The notes under the pieces were generated by a model. It did not search any database and had not been told where the DNA came from. It worked only from the letters and a program-made list of their open reading frames with translations. A DNA stretch of 64,000 bases from Bacillus sp. FJAT-14578 (GTDB lineage: Bacteria; Bacillota; Bacilli; Bacillales; Bacillaceae_H): positions 620,001 through 684,000 of the forward strand of contig NZ_KI632505.1 of NCBI RefSeq assembly GCF_000504165.1, read 5' to 3'. Positions 16,790-25,757 of this stretch are shown piece by piece (the first letter of the stretch is position 1; the number at the start of each line of letters is the position of its first letter). Position numbers and translations under genes: made by a program.

Positions 16790-18310
16790 ATGCGGAAAAA
16801 AGTTGGTACAAAACATGATAATCACTTGGGGAATTCCATGCCTTCCGAAGCGCTCATGTATGAGGACCTTACTGAAAATGTTGCTAGAATCAAGGAGGAT
16901 TTAGGCAATAGCTCCGATTTAATTGTTCGTTTTATTAAACATTTAGATAACCCCTTTGCTTTTGCGGTCATCCATATTGATGGAATTTCAAATACACAAA
17001 ATATTAATGAACATATAATAGAACCCCTTCTACTATACAAATCGAATCTGGATTCCGAGTCATTAAAGGATGAATTGGAACAAAGAATCACCATCTCAAA
17101 TATTAAGGAAAAAAATACTTTGATCGACATACTTTCAGCCATTATATCTGGAAGCACCGTCATATTAATGGATGGCCATACGACTGCTCTAATCCTTGAT
17201 ACAAAAGAGATCGAATCCCGCAGCATTACGGAACCAACCACTCAAACCGTCATCCGCGGTCCGAAAGATGGTTTTACAGAAGATCTTCGTAAAAATACTT
17301 CCCTTATCCGAGGACGTATCCAAAGTCCAAATTTACGTCTTGAATCGATGAAAATTGGTGAAGTGACTCAAACAGCTGTTGAAATGATGTACATAAAGGA
17401 CATTGCGGCCGACTCTATTGTAAAGGAAGTCAAAGAGCGTCTTCAAAAAATCAACATAGATGGCATTCTGGAATCTGCGTATATTGAAACCTTTATTCAG
17501 GATGAACCGCATTCACCCTTTCCAACCGTTCAAAATACAGAGCGCCCAGATGTGGTGGTGGGAAATTTACTGGAGGGCCGCATTGCCATTTTTATAAACG
17601 GCACCCCTTACGTTCTTATTGTCCCTGTCACCTTTACACAACTTTTTCAATCTCCGGAGGATTATTACCAGAATCAATATATCGGCAGCATGTTAAGGAT
17701 ATTACGACTTGTAGCTTTCTTTTTAGCTCTGTACGCACCTGCTTTGTATGTAGCCATGATCACTCACCACCACGCACTTGTTCCTACCGTATTGCTAGTC
17801 AGTATCGCTGCACAAAGGGAGGCGATTCCGTTTCCGGCCATTATTGAGGCTTTAATCATGGAGATAACCTTTGAAGTCCTAAGGGAAGCGGGAATCCGCA
17901 TGCCAAGAGCGGTAGGTCCTGCCCTTTCTATTGTGGGAGCCCTTATATTGGGACAAGCGGCTGTTGAAGCGGGGTTTGTATCTGCCGCTATGGTCATTAT
18001 CGTTTCTATAACTGCCATTGCCAGCTTCGCACTCCCAAACTACAATATCGGAATTACCGCCCGCACTCTTCGGTTTCTTTTATTAATAGTCGCTTCATAT
18101 GCAGGGCTTTATGGTGTTTTAATTGCTTCTCTCATCATCGGAATGCATATGTGTGGGCTGCGTTCGTTCGGCGTTCCCTACCTTGCTCCTATGGCTCCAT
18201 TCAGACTCGCTGAGCAAAAGGACGTTTTATTTCGATTCTCGATACAAAGCTTGGTAAATAGACCAGTCCTGGCAAACAAAAAGAATAAAGTGAGACTGAG
18301 GAAGGAGTAA
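16790..18310 (+). CDS. Spore germinant receptor subunit A (GerA family)
   Basis: A 506-residue GerAA/GerKA-type protein. The N-terminal soluble domain spans about 1-290 (DLIVRFIKHL..., NLRLESMKIGEVTQT) and the C-terminal half holds about five membrane helices with the conserved PFPAIIEALIMEITFEVLREAG stretch. It sits in the spore inner membrane as part of the germinant receptor with the B and C subunits. AGAGGTGGAAGG precedes the ATG. It is the first gene of an A-C-B operon; the ligand cannot be told from sequence. Confidence 0.93.
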   Translation: MRKKVGTKHDNHLGNSMPSEALMYEDLTENVARIKEDLGNSSDLIVRFIKHLDNPFAFAVIHIDGISNTQNINEHIIEPLLLYKSNLDSESLKDELEQRITISNIKEKNTLIDILSAIISGSTVILMDGHTTALILDTKEIESRSITEPTTQTVIRGPKDGFTEDLRKNTSLIRGRIQSPNLRLESMKIGEVTQTAVEMMYIKDIAADSIVKEVKERLQKINIDGILESAYIETFIQDEPHSPFPTVQNTERPDVVVGNLLEGRIAIFINGTPYVLIVPVTFTQLFQSPEDYYQNQYIGSMLRILRLVAFFLALYAPALYVAMITHHHALVPTVLLVSIAAQREAIPFPAIIEALIMEITFEVLREAGIRMPRAVGPALSIVGALILGQAAVEAGFVSAAMVIIVSITAIASFALPNYNIGITARTLRFLLLIVASYAGLYGVLIASLIIGMHMCGLRSFGVPYLAPMAPFRLAEQKDVLFRFSIQSLVNRPVLANKKNKVRLRKE

Positions 18311-18323
18311 AGGTGGGAATTAA

Positions 18324-19508
18324 ATGAGAATTACATTTTGGTCTATCATCATTTTCTTATTTGGTACCCTCTCAGGATGCTCGAATTATAAGGAATTAAA
18401 TGAAATTGCTATTGTCCTTGGAATCGGAATCGATTATATACCAGATAAGGACACTTATGAAGTTACTTTCCAAGTGGTGAATCCGGGTGAGAATGCTGCA
18501 AAAGGAACGGGTACAGGGGTTACACCTGTTATCAACTATAAAACTACAGGGAAAACGATATCGGAAGCGGCAGGGAAACATACAAAGCTCTTTCCGCGTG
18601 AGAATATATATTCTCACATTCAGTTAATCATCATAGGCGAAAAATTGGCTAAAAAGGAAAGCTTAAACTATATTTTTGATATATTTGAGCGGGAGGCAAG
18701 TGTGCGAGTGAATGTTCCTGTTTTAATTGCCCGGGATGCAGATGTAAAAACGACGATGGATATCCTTTCCTCTATCGATAAAATTCCTGTTAGAACACTC
18801 GTAGGAAAAGTAGAGAACTCTTCAAAATTATCAGGAGAATATGGCAAGACAAACATTTACGATATTATCGAAGACCTAACGAACTTTGGTTCAGAACCAG
18901 CTATAAGCGGCATAAGCGTAAGAGGAAATAAGAAAATTGGCAGCAGCAAAGAAAACTTAGAAAGTATGGAAAAGACATATACAACACTCAATGGTATTGC
19001 CGTTTTTAAAAAGGGAAAACTCGTAGGCTGGATGGATGGAAAAAAGACGAAATCACTGCAGATTATAGACAACAAATTAAAGCTTACAGGCTTGAGGATC
19101 CATTGTGACGAGAAACGGTATAATTCTGTTGTGGTAAACCGCTTAAAAAGCCATTCCAAGGTTGACATAAAGAACAATCAAGCGAATATCTCAATAGATG
19201 CAGATGCTTCCGGATATATATCCGAATTGCTATGCAATAAGGATATAAGTAAACGGGAAGTCATAAAAGAATATGAGAAGAAAGCAGCACGAGAACTGGA
19301 AAAGGAAATAAAAGAAGGAATCACGGCAGCACAAAAAATGAAAAGTGATGTATTTGGCTTTGGAGAAATCCTGCGTTATTCTCACCTAGGCAAATGGAAA
19401 AAACATAAGAATGAGTGGAATGAGTTGTTTTCACAAGCTAAAGTAAATGTACATGTGAATATGGATATTGAAGGGACCGGAATGAGAGTTGAACCTTATC
19501 CTTATTGA
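18324..19508 (+). CDS. Spore germinant receptor lipoprotein (GerC family)
   Basis: A 394-residue Ger(x)C protein with a signal peptide and lipobox LSGC (Cys19). The next segment NYKELNEIAIVLGIGIDY is typical of the family. It is anchored by lipid to the outer face of the spore inner membrane. It follows the A subunit by 13 bp. The order A-C-B, rather than A-B-C, is common in some Bacillus receptors. Confidence 0.93.
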   Translation: MRITFWSIIIFLFGTLSGCSNYKELNEIAIVLGIGIDYIPDKDTYEVTFQVVNPGENAAKGTGTGVTPVINYKTTGKTISEAAGKHTKLFPRENIYSHIQLIIIGEKLAKKESLNYIFDIFEREASVRVNVPVLIARDADVKTTMDILSSIDKIPVRTLVGKVENSSKLSGEYGKTNIYDIIEDLTNFGSEPAISGISVRGNKKIGSSKENLESMEKTYTTLNGIAVFKKGKLVGWMDGKKTKSLQIIDNKLKLTGLRIHCDEKRYNSVVVNRLKSHSKVDIKNNQANISIDADASGYISELLCNKDISKREVIKEYEKKAARELEKEIKEGITAAQKMKSDVFGFGEILRYSHLGKWKKHKNEWNELFSQAKVNVHVNMDIEGTGMRVEPYPY

Positions 19509-19529
19509 GCAAGGAGTTGAATAAGCAAG

Positions 19530-20636
19530 ATGAGCCAGGTAAAGGTAAACGGGTTTCAGATGTTTAGTATAATTTTTTTATTCGAACTTGGAAGTGCTAT
19601 TCTTGTAGGGTTGGCTAAAGATGCTAAGCAAGATGCCTGGATTGCTGTCTTATTGGCAACTGGCTTAGGTTGCCTCCTCTATCTGGTTTATATAAAGTTG
19701 TATAACATGTATCCTTCTTTGACATTGATCAGTTATCTTCAAAACATTCTGGGGAAATATGTAGGCTGGCTTATTGGGCTATTGTATGTCGTATATTTTA
19801 TTTACATTGCCTCTCGTGTACTGCATGATTTCGAGGAACTATTAGTCATGACCGCTTATCGTTCAAGTTCATATCTTACAATCGGTATCATTATGGTTAT
19901 TTGTGTCATGTATGCAGCCTTCCAAGGTCTGGAGGTATTTTTTCGCATATCAGAGCTTTGCTTTTTCATCATCGTGTTTATGCTGCTGTCTCTGATGTTC
20001 CTTGAAATTGCAAGTGGAATTGTAGAGATCCATCACCTCCGCCCGGTTTTGGAACATGGGTGGGGGCCGATATTTAAAAGTGTATTTCCTAGTACATTGA
20101 CTTTTCCGTTTGGAGAGATGATTACCTTCACGATGTTGCTGCCTTTCTTGAACAAGCAAGAAACAGCAAAGAAAGCAGGCATTATAGCTCTCGCCTTGAG
20201 TGGTATAGTCTTAACATTAATTGCCTTTATGCATGTTGCCGTCGTAGGTGCAGATGTTAGAATGCGTTCAGCTTTCCCTCTCCTTAGTGCTGTCAGTTAC
20301 ATAAATATTGCGGATTTTATCCAGAGGCTTGATATAGTGGTCATTATTAGTATGGTCCTTTTAGGATTTGTAAAAATAACGGTTTTCTTCTTTTGTGCAA
20401 TCATTGGGACTGCAGAGTTGTTTCATATTAAAGAAAGAAAAAAACTGATTTATCCAATGGGGGTCATGGTTTTGATATTTTCACTCATCATCGCTCCTAA
20501 TTATATTGAGCACATTATAGAAGGAGTAAAAATCGTACCGTATTATTTGCATCTTCCTTTGCAAATCGTGCTTCCCATTTTATTATTGATCGTTGCATGG
20601 ATCAGACAAAAAGCGAAGGGCGTCTCGATTGGATGA
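19530..20636 (+). CDS. Spore germinant receptor permease subunit (GerB family)
   Basis: A 368-residue protein with about ten membrane helices, in the GerAB branch of the APC superfamily. Family features are VNGFQMFSIIFLFELGSAI and LAKDAKQDAWIAVLLA at the start. The subunit is thought to bind the germinant amino acid or sugar. It closes the ger operon, 21 bp behind the C subunit. Confidence 0.92.
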   Translation: MSQVKVNGFQMFSIIFLFELGSAILVGLAKDAKQDAWIAVLLATGLGCLLYLVYIKLYNMYPSLTLISYLQNILGKYVGWLIGLLYVVYFIYIASRVLHDFEELLVMTAYRSSSYLTIGIIMVICVMYAAFQGLEVFFRISELCFFIIVFMLLSLMFLEIASGIVEIHHLRPVLEHGWGPIFKSVFPSTLTFPFGEMITFTMLLPFLNKQETAKKAGIIALALSGIVLTLIAFMHVAVVGADVRMRSAFPLLSAVSYINIADFIQRLDIVVIISMVLLGFVKITVFFFCAIIGTAELFHIKERKKLIYPMGVMVLIFSLIIAPNYIEHIIEGVKIVPYYLHLPLQIVLPILLLIVAWIRQKAKGVSIG

Positions 20637-20661
20637 TTGATCGAGATGCCCTTCTTTATCT

Positions 20662-20883
20662 TCATGATAGTTGCTTATTTTTGAAGTACTTGGTGGATTT
20701 TGAGATAAGGAGAGGAAGGAAAAAAAGAAAAATCAAGAAATATTCTTCTGAACCAGCCTGTTGTTTAATTTTCAGAAAACCATCTAAAGTTTCAGATAAA
20801 CCGATTCCCTGTATCAAGTCCAATAAAGTTATGAGGCTTGTGACCAGGATAAATAAAAAAAAGGAAATGAATAGCTGTTTCAT
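20662..20883 (-). CDS. Small membrane protein (73 aa), convergent with ger operon
   Basis: The ATG at 20883 has GGTGAT 5 nt upstream. The product has two predicted membrane helices (FISFFLFILVTSLITLLDLI and EEYFLIFLFFLPLLIS). It ends 25 bp from the ger operon and faces it. I do not recognise a family, though small membrane proteins often accompany ger operons. Confidence 0.6.
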   Translation of the reverse strand: MKQLFISFFLFILVTSLITLLDLIQGIGLSETLDGFLKIKQQAGSEEYFLIFLFFLPLLISKSTKYFKNKQLS

Positions 20884-21266
20884 CGTTATCACCTTTTCAC
20901 CGTTTTCCTTATTATCCCTTTCAATATATTGAGCTATCCATAGATGTTCTTTTATCTAAATGATTATTTAATCATTCTGCTTGTTGGTTCTATAAGAAAA
21001 ACATGGTTCAACTGAGCTTAATTTTTTTAATATTGATCGCTTCTATTCTTCTCTTCCTACCTATATAAAAAATGTGACATGGGCGTTTTTTGCCCATGTC
21101 ACATTTTTTATGTGGAAAATATATGAAATTTGTAGAAAAATAGTAAAACTTGGTACGGATGTGCTATTATTCTATTTTGTGAGACCCAAATTTATACAAG
21201 TAAGGAAGCCTGAAGACGAATCAGTTAAATGATTCCATTAAGCGCAGGCAGAAAGGAGTTGTAGCA
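20884..21266. other. Intergenic region before SLH protein
   Basis: Contains the terminator at 21068-21108 and then about 150 bases of leader before the SLH gene. A GC-rich patch (GAAGCCTGAAGACG ... GCGCAGGC) just before the ribosome site could fold, but it does not match a riboswitch I know. Confidence 0.4.
21068..21108. terminator. Strong bidirectional terminator
   Basis: A perfect 17-bp stem, AAAAATGTGACATGGGC and its complement, with a 7-nt loop. A-tract on the left and T-tract on the right let it work in both directions. Confidence 0.85.
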
Positions 21267-22463
21267 TTGAAGAGAATAAGTATTGTTTTATTATTCTCCT
21301 TTATTGTCGGAAGCTTTCTATTCCCATGCTCTGTCAGTCAAGCTCAAGCAGAGGATGTAAATAAATTGATTATGGGAGAATCAAGTGTGAGCGCCCGGCA
21401 AATGGCGGCTTTTGTAAAGGAAAAAAATCCGCAAAATATTCGATTGCATGGTATTTCTGTTGATAGATTGGCAGAATTATATCTTAAAATCGGAGCTGAG
21501 GAAGGTGTACGAGGGGATGTCGCTTTTGCACAAGCGATTAAAGAAACCGGCTATTTTAAATTCGGAGGCGATGTACGCCCTGAGCAGCATAATTATGCGG
21601 GAATTGGAGCGACCGGCGGAGGTGCCCGGGGGAATTCTTTCTCGACAGCGGAAAAAGGCGTATATGCTCAAATTCAACACTTAAAAGCGTATGCGTCAAC
21701 TAAACCGTTGAATACACCTTTAGCGGATCCCCGTTTTAAGTATGTTACGAGAGGAATTGCTCCTGCTTGGCCAGATTTGCATAAACGATGGGCGATGCAG
21801 TCTAGCGGGAACTACGGAGAAGACATTCTTTCTATTTATGAAGAAATGAGCCGTATGCCTATTTCAATCTCTGCACCGTTAGAACAAGTCAGTGCCTTCC
21901 CTGATTCCTATCCGGTCGATTTAAACGAAGGTTATTGGGCAGAAAAAGAGATTATTGAGTTTCTAGACTTACAGATTATTAACGGTGTTAAAAACAAATT
22001 AGGACAAACGCTTGTGAACCCGAATGATTCGATTACACGCGCACAGTTTGTCAAAATGCTGGTCAATGCTTTGCAGCTCGAAAATAATGGACAAGCACCT
22101 TCCTTCTTAGATGTGCAGCAATCGGACTGGTTTGCTCCATATGTTGAAATAGCGGCAAGCTTAGGCATCACAACTGGCAGTAATGGGTCTTTTAAACCAA
22201 ATGAACAAATTAAACGCGATCAAATGGCAACCATGATTTACCGAGTTGCTTCTTTGCAATCGAATGATAGTAAATCTAGCAATCTTGCACGATCTTTCAA
22301 AGACGTATCTGATGATTATTGGGCTTATCCTTCCATTTCTCAAGCAGCTTCTGCCGGCATTATATCCGGATATGAAGATGGAACTTTTAAACCGACTGCC
22401 TATGCTACACGGGCGCAAGGAATTGTAATCATTCATCGTGCCATGCAGCAGCTGAAGCAGTAG
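21267..22463 (+). CDS. Secreted glucosaminidase with three SLH domains
   Basis: A 398-residue protein with a signal peptide ending near SQAQAED. An endo-beta-N-acetylglucosaminidase domain spans about residues 55-190 (GVRGDVAFAQAIKETGYFKFGG and HNYAGIGATGGG). Three SLH repeats follow at about 215-395, each ending in an (I/A)TR/KR-type motif, and bind pyruvylated secondary cell-wall polymer. It should trim peptidoglycan at the cell surface. The start is TTG at 21267, with AAAGGAG 8 nt upstream. Confidence 0.9.
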   Translation: MKRISIVLLFSFIVGSFLFPCSVSQAQAEDVNKLIMGESSVSARQMAAFVKEKNPQNIRLHGISVDRLAELYLKIGAEEGVRGDVAFAQAIKETGYFKFGGDVRPEQHNYAGIGATGGGARGNSFSTAEKGVYAQIQHLKAYASTKPLNTPLADPRFKYVTRGIAPAWPDLHKRWAMQSSGNYGEDILSIYEEMSRMPISISAPLEQVSAFPDSYPVDLNEGYWAEKEIIEFLDLQIINGVKNKLGQTLVNPNDSITRAQFVKMLVNALQLENNGQAPSFLDVQQSDWFAPYVEIAASLGITTGSNGSFKPNEQIKRDQMATMIYRVASLQSNDSKSSNLARSFKDVSDDYWAYPSISQAASAGIISGYEDGTFKPTAYATRAQGIVIIHRAMQQLKQ

Positions 22464-22484
22464 ATCATTAGTTTATCCATTCAA

Positions 22485-22528
22485 AAGGCTAAAACAGGAA
22501 GTTGAATATTCCTTCGTTTTAGCTTTTT
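22485..22528 (+). terminator. Terminator after SLH glucosaminidase
   Basis: AAGGCTAAAAC pairs with GTTTTAGCTTT, and an inner AGGAA/TTCCT stem extends it. TTTTTT follows. Confidence 0.75.
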
Positions 22529-22555
22529 TATATAATCATCTCATATACACTTCTC

Positions 22556-22846
22556 TTTATCCCCTGCTGCTCTTTTTTAAAAACCTCATTTCCCTGTATA
22601 TATTTTAGTAATAGATCGTGTTTGTTGTCTGGAAACCCTATTCTTAAAACTTATTATTAAGACCTGTTACTAAAACCAAATTCTATTATTAAGACCTGCT
22701 ACTAATACTTGCTTTTATCCCTTATAAAAATGCTTTATCCCCTGTTTTGTGTGTTTTTACATAACTTGTTTTAATTGTTTTACTTGTTTTAATTGTTTTC
22801 GGATTGCTTTAAACCTTGATATAACTGGGGTTTTAATGATGAATTA
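22556..22846. other. AT-rich repeat region of the iteron origin (possible unwinding element)
   Basis: An 18-bp unit, ACTTGTTTTAATTGTTTT, is repeated exactly in tandem at 22764-22799. Before it, a 20-base phrase beginning TTATTAAGACCTG occurs twice (about 22651 and 22683), and TTTATCCCCTG occurs at about 22556 and 22735. The last resembles a weak DnaA box. Tandem AT-rich repeats next to iterons fit the DNA-unwinding element of plasmid origins. Confidence 0.55.
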
Positions 22847-23287
22847 TAACAAACTTGGTGTTAATTATAACACCCCTGGTGTGAAAAATAACATCTTTGG
22901 TGCCAATTATAACATTTCTGGTGAGTGAAAAATAACAAAAATGGTGTGAAAAATAGCGTTTTTGGTGCAAAAAATAACGGAAATGGTGCCAATTATAACG
23001 CTTTTGGTGTCCACTCCATAACAGAAATGGTGTGAATGATAACATCTTTGGTGCATATATAACAAAATTGGTGTCAATTATAACACTTTTGGTGTCCACT
23101 CCATAACAAAAATGGTGCTAACTATAACATTTTTGGTGGTACTACAACACTTTCGGTGCCTGAACTATAACAAAAATGGTGCAACCATAACATTTTTGGT
23201 GTCTGAAAGATGACAAAAATGGTGTGACTATAACATTTTTGGTGCCTGAACCATAACAAAAATGGTGTGACCATAACATTTTTGGTG
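22847..23287 (+). repeat. Array of 21 iterons (TAACAnnnnTGGTG)
   Basis: I counted 21 copies of a 14-bp unit of the form TAAC(A/G)nnnnTGGTG. They start at 22847, 22868, 22889, 22910, 22933 and so on to 23274, with steps of 20, 21 or 23 bp (two helical turns). The last six alternate between the cores AAAAA and TTTTT. Directly ahead of a Rep_3 initiator gene, this is the layout of an iteron-controlled replication origin. ORFs that cross the array are repeat artefacts. Confidence 0.92.
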
Positions 23288-23403
23288 TCCGTTGATTTAT
23301 GTAATTTTCAAATTAATTCGACTATTTATGTATAACAACAAATTCCTTTCGCTATAGTTGGAATTTTGTCATAATGATGGTAGCGATTAAGGAGGAATTT
23401 CCG

Positions 23404-24660
23404 TTGTATAAGACAGAAGTCGTAGAAGCGAATACGAATAACCTAGTTACGAAATCAAACCTATTGATTGAAGCCAATTATAAGCTAGGTGTGACCGAGC
23501 AAAAAATCATTCTTTGCATTGCAAGTAAAATTCAGCCCGATGATTCGGATTTTAAGACGTATACTTTGCCCATCAAAGAATTCAATAAATTGTTGGGATT
23601 AAAAGGAACCCCTAAATATACCGAGCTTCGAAAAATTACGAAAGATCTTATGCAAAAAGTATTCGAGGTCCGGATTGAAAATAAAGTGATTCAAGTGGCC
23701 TGGCTTTCATATGTTGCCTATAATGTGACGGAAGGAACGATCGATATCCGCTTTGATCCATTCCTTCGTCCTTACCTGCTGCAGTTAAAGAAGGAGTTTA
23801 CTAGTTACAAGCTGGATAATGTCGTGAAATTAAAGAGTTCGTATGCCATCCGCATTTATGAGCTGCTGAAGCAATATGAAAGAGTTCAGGAAAGAACGTT
23901 CAGTATGGAACACTTACGCCGCTTATTGGGTGTGGAAGACTTATATCCCGCCTACGGAAATTTTAAGCAGCGTGTACTTATTCCCGCTCAAAAAGAGTTG
24001 GAAAAAAAGACGGACATTTCATTTGAATTAGAAGAGATGAAAATCGGACGGCGCGTTGATAAAGTGAAGTTTGTCATCCGCTCGAGGAAAAAAGCGGCGA
24101 AACAATTAAATCTTTTTGACGATACCTTTGAAACTCCTCAGCCTCCTCCCCCTTCTTCATATGAAAGACTAAGGGTCCTGGCGCTTTCTCACGGCGTAAA
24201 TTTGAGCATGGAAACGTATCATAAATGGGTAGAGGCATACGGGGAAGTCCGTGTGGTCAATGTCATCGAGGAAACGATAAGCAAATCGAATGTTAAAAAT
24301 CCGATCGGATACATAACTTATATGCTTCGCGAATCGACAGACGGTTCCCTTCAAGCTGCGGCTGGCGATGAGGATCAAAAAGAACAAGATCTCCTGCTTT
24401 ATTTAGTGTCGCGGTATCGAAATTCCAGAGAAAAATTGCCTTATTGGCTGATCGAGGAAAAAGCGGTGCAGGATATTGAACATAAGCTCAGTGTTCCATC
24501 TGACGATGCCCTTTATATCTTTACGAAAGTGAAGCAGAAATTTTTTGAGGCCCTCGGCTTTAATGCGGAAGACCGCCCTTCGCCTATGCAGGAGGAAGAA
24601 TTTTTGAAAATGAGAGACGAACTAAGCCAGCAGCTGAAAGAGTATAAGAACGAAATATAA
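23404..24660 (+). CDS. Rep_3-family replication initiator protein
   Basis: A 418-residue initiator of the RepB/RepE/Pi superfamily. Two winged-helix domains span about 1-235 (NNLVTKSNLLIEANYKLGV...EQKIILCIASKI; later LKSSYAIRIYELLKQY). A C-terminal extension of about 180 residues is also present. It binds the 21 upstream iterons to open the origin and usually represses its own gene. The TTG at 23404 is chosen because GGAGG lies 8 nt before it; an ATG ten codons upstream covers that site. Both the gene and the array appear intact although they sit among chromosomal genes. Confidence 0.9.
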   Translation: MYKTEVVEANTNNLVTKSNLLIEANYKLGVTEQKIILCIASKIQPDDSDFKTYTLPIKEFNKLLGLKGTPKYTELRKITKDLMQKVFEVRIENKVIQVAWLSYVAYNVTEGTIDIRFDPFLRPYLLQLKKEFTSYKLDNVVKLKSSYAIRIYELLKQYERVQERTFSMEHLRRLLGVEDLYPAYGNFKQRVLIPAQKELEKKTDISFELEEMKIGRRVDKVKFVIRSRKKAAKQLNLFDDTFETPQPPPPSSYERLRVLALSHGVNLSMETYHKWVEAYGEVRVVNVIEETISKSNVKNPIGYITYMLRESTDGSLQAAAGDEDQKEQDLLLYLVSRYRNSREKLPYWLIEEKAVQDIEHKLSVPSDDALYIFTKVKQKFFEALGFNAEDRPSPMQEEEFLKMRDELSQQLKEYKNEI

Positions 24661-24671
24661 CATTTTTGGTT
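24658..24671 (+). repeat. Extra iteron overlapping the rep stop codon
   Basis: TAACATTTTTGGTT matches the iteron in 13 of 14 positions. Its first three bases are the rep stop codon TAA. It lies about 1.37 kb from the main array. Confidence 0.7.
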
Positions 24672-24685
24672 ATATGTAAAAGAAG

Positions 24686-24716
24686 GGGCCTGGATTTTAT
24701 CCAGGCCCTCTCTTTT
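24686..24716 (+). terminator. Terminator of the rep gene
   Basis: The stem GGGCCTGGAT / ATCCAGGCCC has a 3-nt loop and is followed by TCTCTTTT. Confidence 0.85.
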
Positions 24717-24831
24717 ACATATAAGAGATTTTGACTTATAAAAAATAACTATTCGCTTGGATGAAGAACTGCGATTGCTCATAGTTATACGTTACTTTGG
24801 AAAGGTCGAATGGTTGGCCATGGGTTAAGTG

Positions 24832-24915
24832 AAAAACGGCTCCATGAAGCGCTATAAGAAAGATTCTTTTGAGTGGTACAAAAAGGTCATTCAAACGAAT
24901 GGTGAAGAATTATAA
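24832..24915 (+). pseudogene. C-terminal remnant of a GH1 6-phospho-beta-glucosidase
   Basis: A 27-codon stretch reads KNGSMKRYKKDSFEWYKKVI and then QTNGEEL and a stop. This is the C-terminus of BglA-type family 1 glycosidases (typically ...KRSFYWYKKVIETNGEEL). The upstream part of the gene is gone. It is a decayed fragment at the border of the rep region. Confidence 0.65.
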
Positions 24916-24924
24916 TATAGAAAA

Positions 24925-24962
24925 TGAAGCATGACCTTTTTCGGGTCATGCTTCATTTTTTA
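24925..24962. terminator. Bidirectional terminator after crcB
   Basis: The stem GAAGCATGACC / GGGTCATGCTTC is flanked by A and T tracts. It ends the leftward crcB operon. Confidence 0.8.
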
Positions 24963-25322
24963 AACCTGGCCATATGTGCCGATCCACATGCCGATAAACG
25001 CCAACACAATCCCCCCGGCATAACTGGAAACCAAATAATAAAAGAGGACGGAATGATTTCTTTTTTCCCTTAGCTGGACATTTTCCAATTTAAATGTGGA
25101 GAATGTGGTAAATGCCCCCATGAACCCAACTCCGAAAAAGGAATACAATCCTGAGGATAGGCCTTTTCCAACCATCCAGCCCAGCAAAAAAGAGCCCAAT
25201 AAATTGACGAACAATGTTCCGATCGGAAAATTCGAATTGAATCTTTTATGTATCCATGTACTTAGCGTAAATCGGGAGATGGCCCCTAAAAAGCCGCCAA
25301 TGGCAATCCATAATGCCGTCAT
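24960..25322 (-). CDS. crcB: Fluoride exporter CrcB, second subunit
   Basis: A 120-residue Fluc/CrcB channel subunit with four membrane helices. Family motifs GGFLGAISRFTLS, GTLFVNLLGSFLLG and GFMGAFTTFSTF are present. Two different CrcB proteins form a heterodimer in many Firmicutes. Its ATG overlaps the stop codon of the first crcB by 4 bp. A fluoride riboswitch upstream controls the pair. Confidence 0.95.
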   Translation of the reverse strand: MTALWIAIGGFLGAISRFTLSTWIHKRFNSNFPIGTLFVNLLGSFLLGWMVGKGLSSGLYSFFGVGFMGAFTTFSTFKLENVQLREKRNHSVLFYYLVSSYAGGIVLAFIGMWIGTYGQV

Positions 25323-25726
25323 GATGCTTGTCCCCCATTCTCTTGTATTCGTTTAAAAGAACGATGGCCAAGTTCATAGCCGAACCACGACATGAAAAGC
25401 CCGCCAACCAAACTAAGCAGGACATACAGAAATGCGGATGCCCATAAACTGCTTTGGATTAAATGGACCGTTTCGACGCTAAACGTGGAAAACGTCGTAA
25501 AAGATCCGACCAATCCGGTACCGAAGCCGGCCAAGACATGGGGATGGAATAATTTTAGTTTGACGACCCTGTTCGTAAACCAACCCAACACGAAACAACC
25601 GATCAAGTTAATCAGCAACGTCCCTAATGGAAAATGATACTCCCACCAGGAATGAGTGAACTCCCCCAAATAATACCTGAGCAGGCTGCCGATTACTCCG
25701 CCTATTCCTATCAATAAATAATTCAT
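25319..25726 (-). CDS. crcB: Fluoride exporter CrcB, first subunit
   Basis: A 135-residue CrcB protein starting MNYLLIGIGGVIGSLLRYYL. GTLLINLIGCFVLGW and GLVGSFTTFSTFS are the expected motifs. The ATG at 25726 has GAGGTGAG upstream; the longer in-frame reading crosses the riboswitch terminator and is rejected. It works with the overlapping second subunit to expel fluoride. Confidence 0.95.
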   Translation of the reverse strand: MNYLLIGIGGVIGSLLRYYLGEFTHSWWEYHFPLGTLLINLIGCFVLGWFTNRVVKLKLFHPHVLAGFGTGLVGSFTTFSTFSVETVHLIQSSLWASAFLYVLLSLVGGLFMSWFGYELGHRSFKRIQENGGQAS

Positions 25727-25757
25727 GGCAATCTCACCTCTTTCATTAATGTAGGCA

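Noticed and set aside
21120..21260. Riboswitch (cyclic-di-AMP or cyclic-di-GMP type) before the SLH gene
   Set aside because: Some GC-rich pairing is possible, but none of the conserved aptamer strings could be found.
22833..23099. 88-residue leftward ORF across the iteron array
   Set aside because: Its repetitive protein is just the iteron sequence read backward. No ribosome site is present.
22847..23287. Regular repeats considered as a CRISPR array
   Set aside because: Repeats are only 14 bp with 6-9 bp spacers that are partly conserved, and no cas gene is near. They fit iterons before a Rep gene.
24740..24800. Short sigma-factor-like reading (LDEELRLLIVIRYF)
   Set aside because: Too short, with no start or ribosome site, and the match could be chance.
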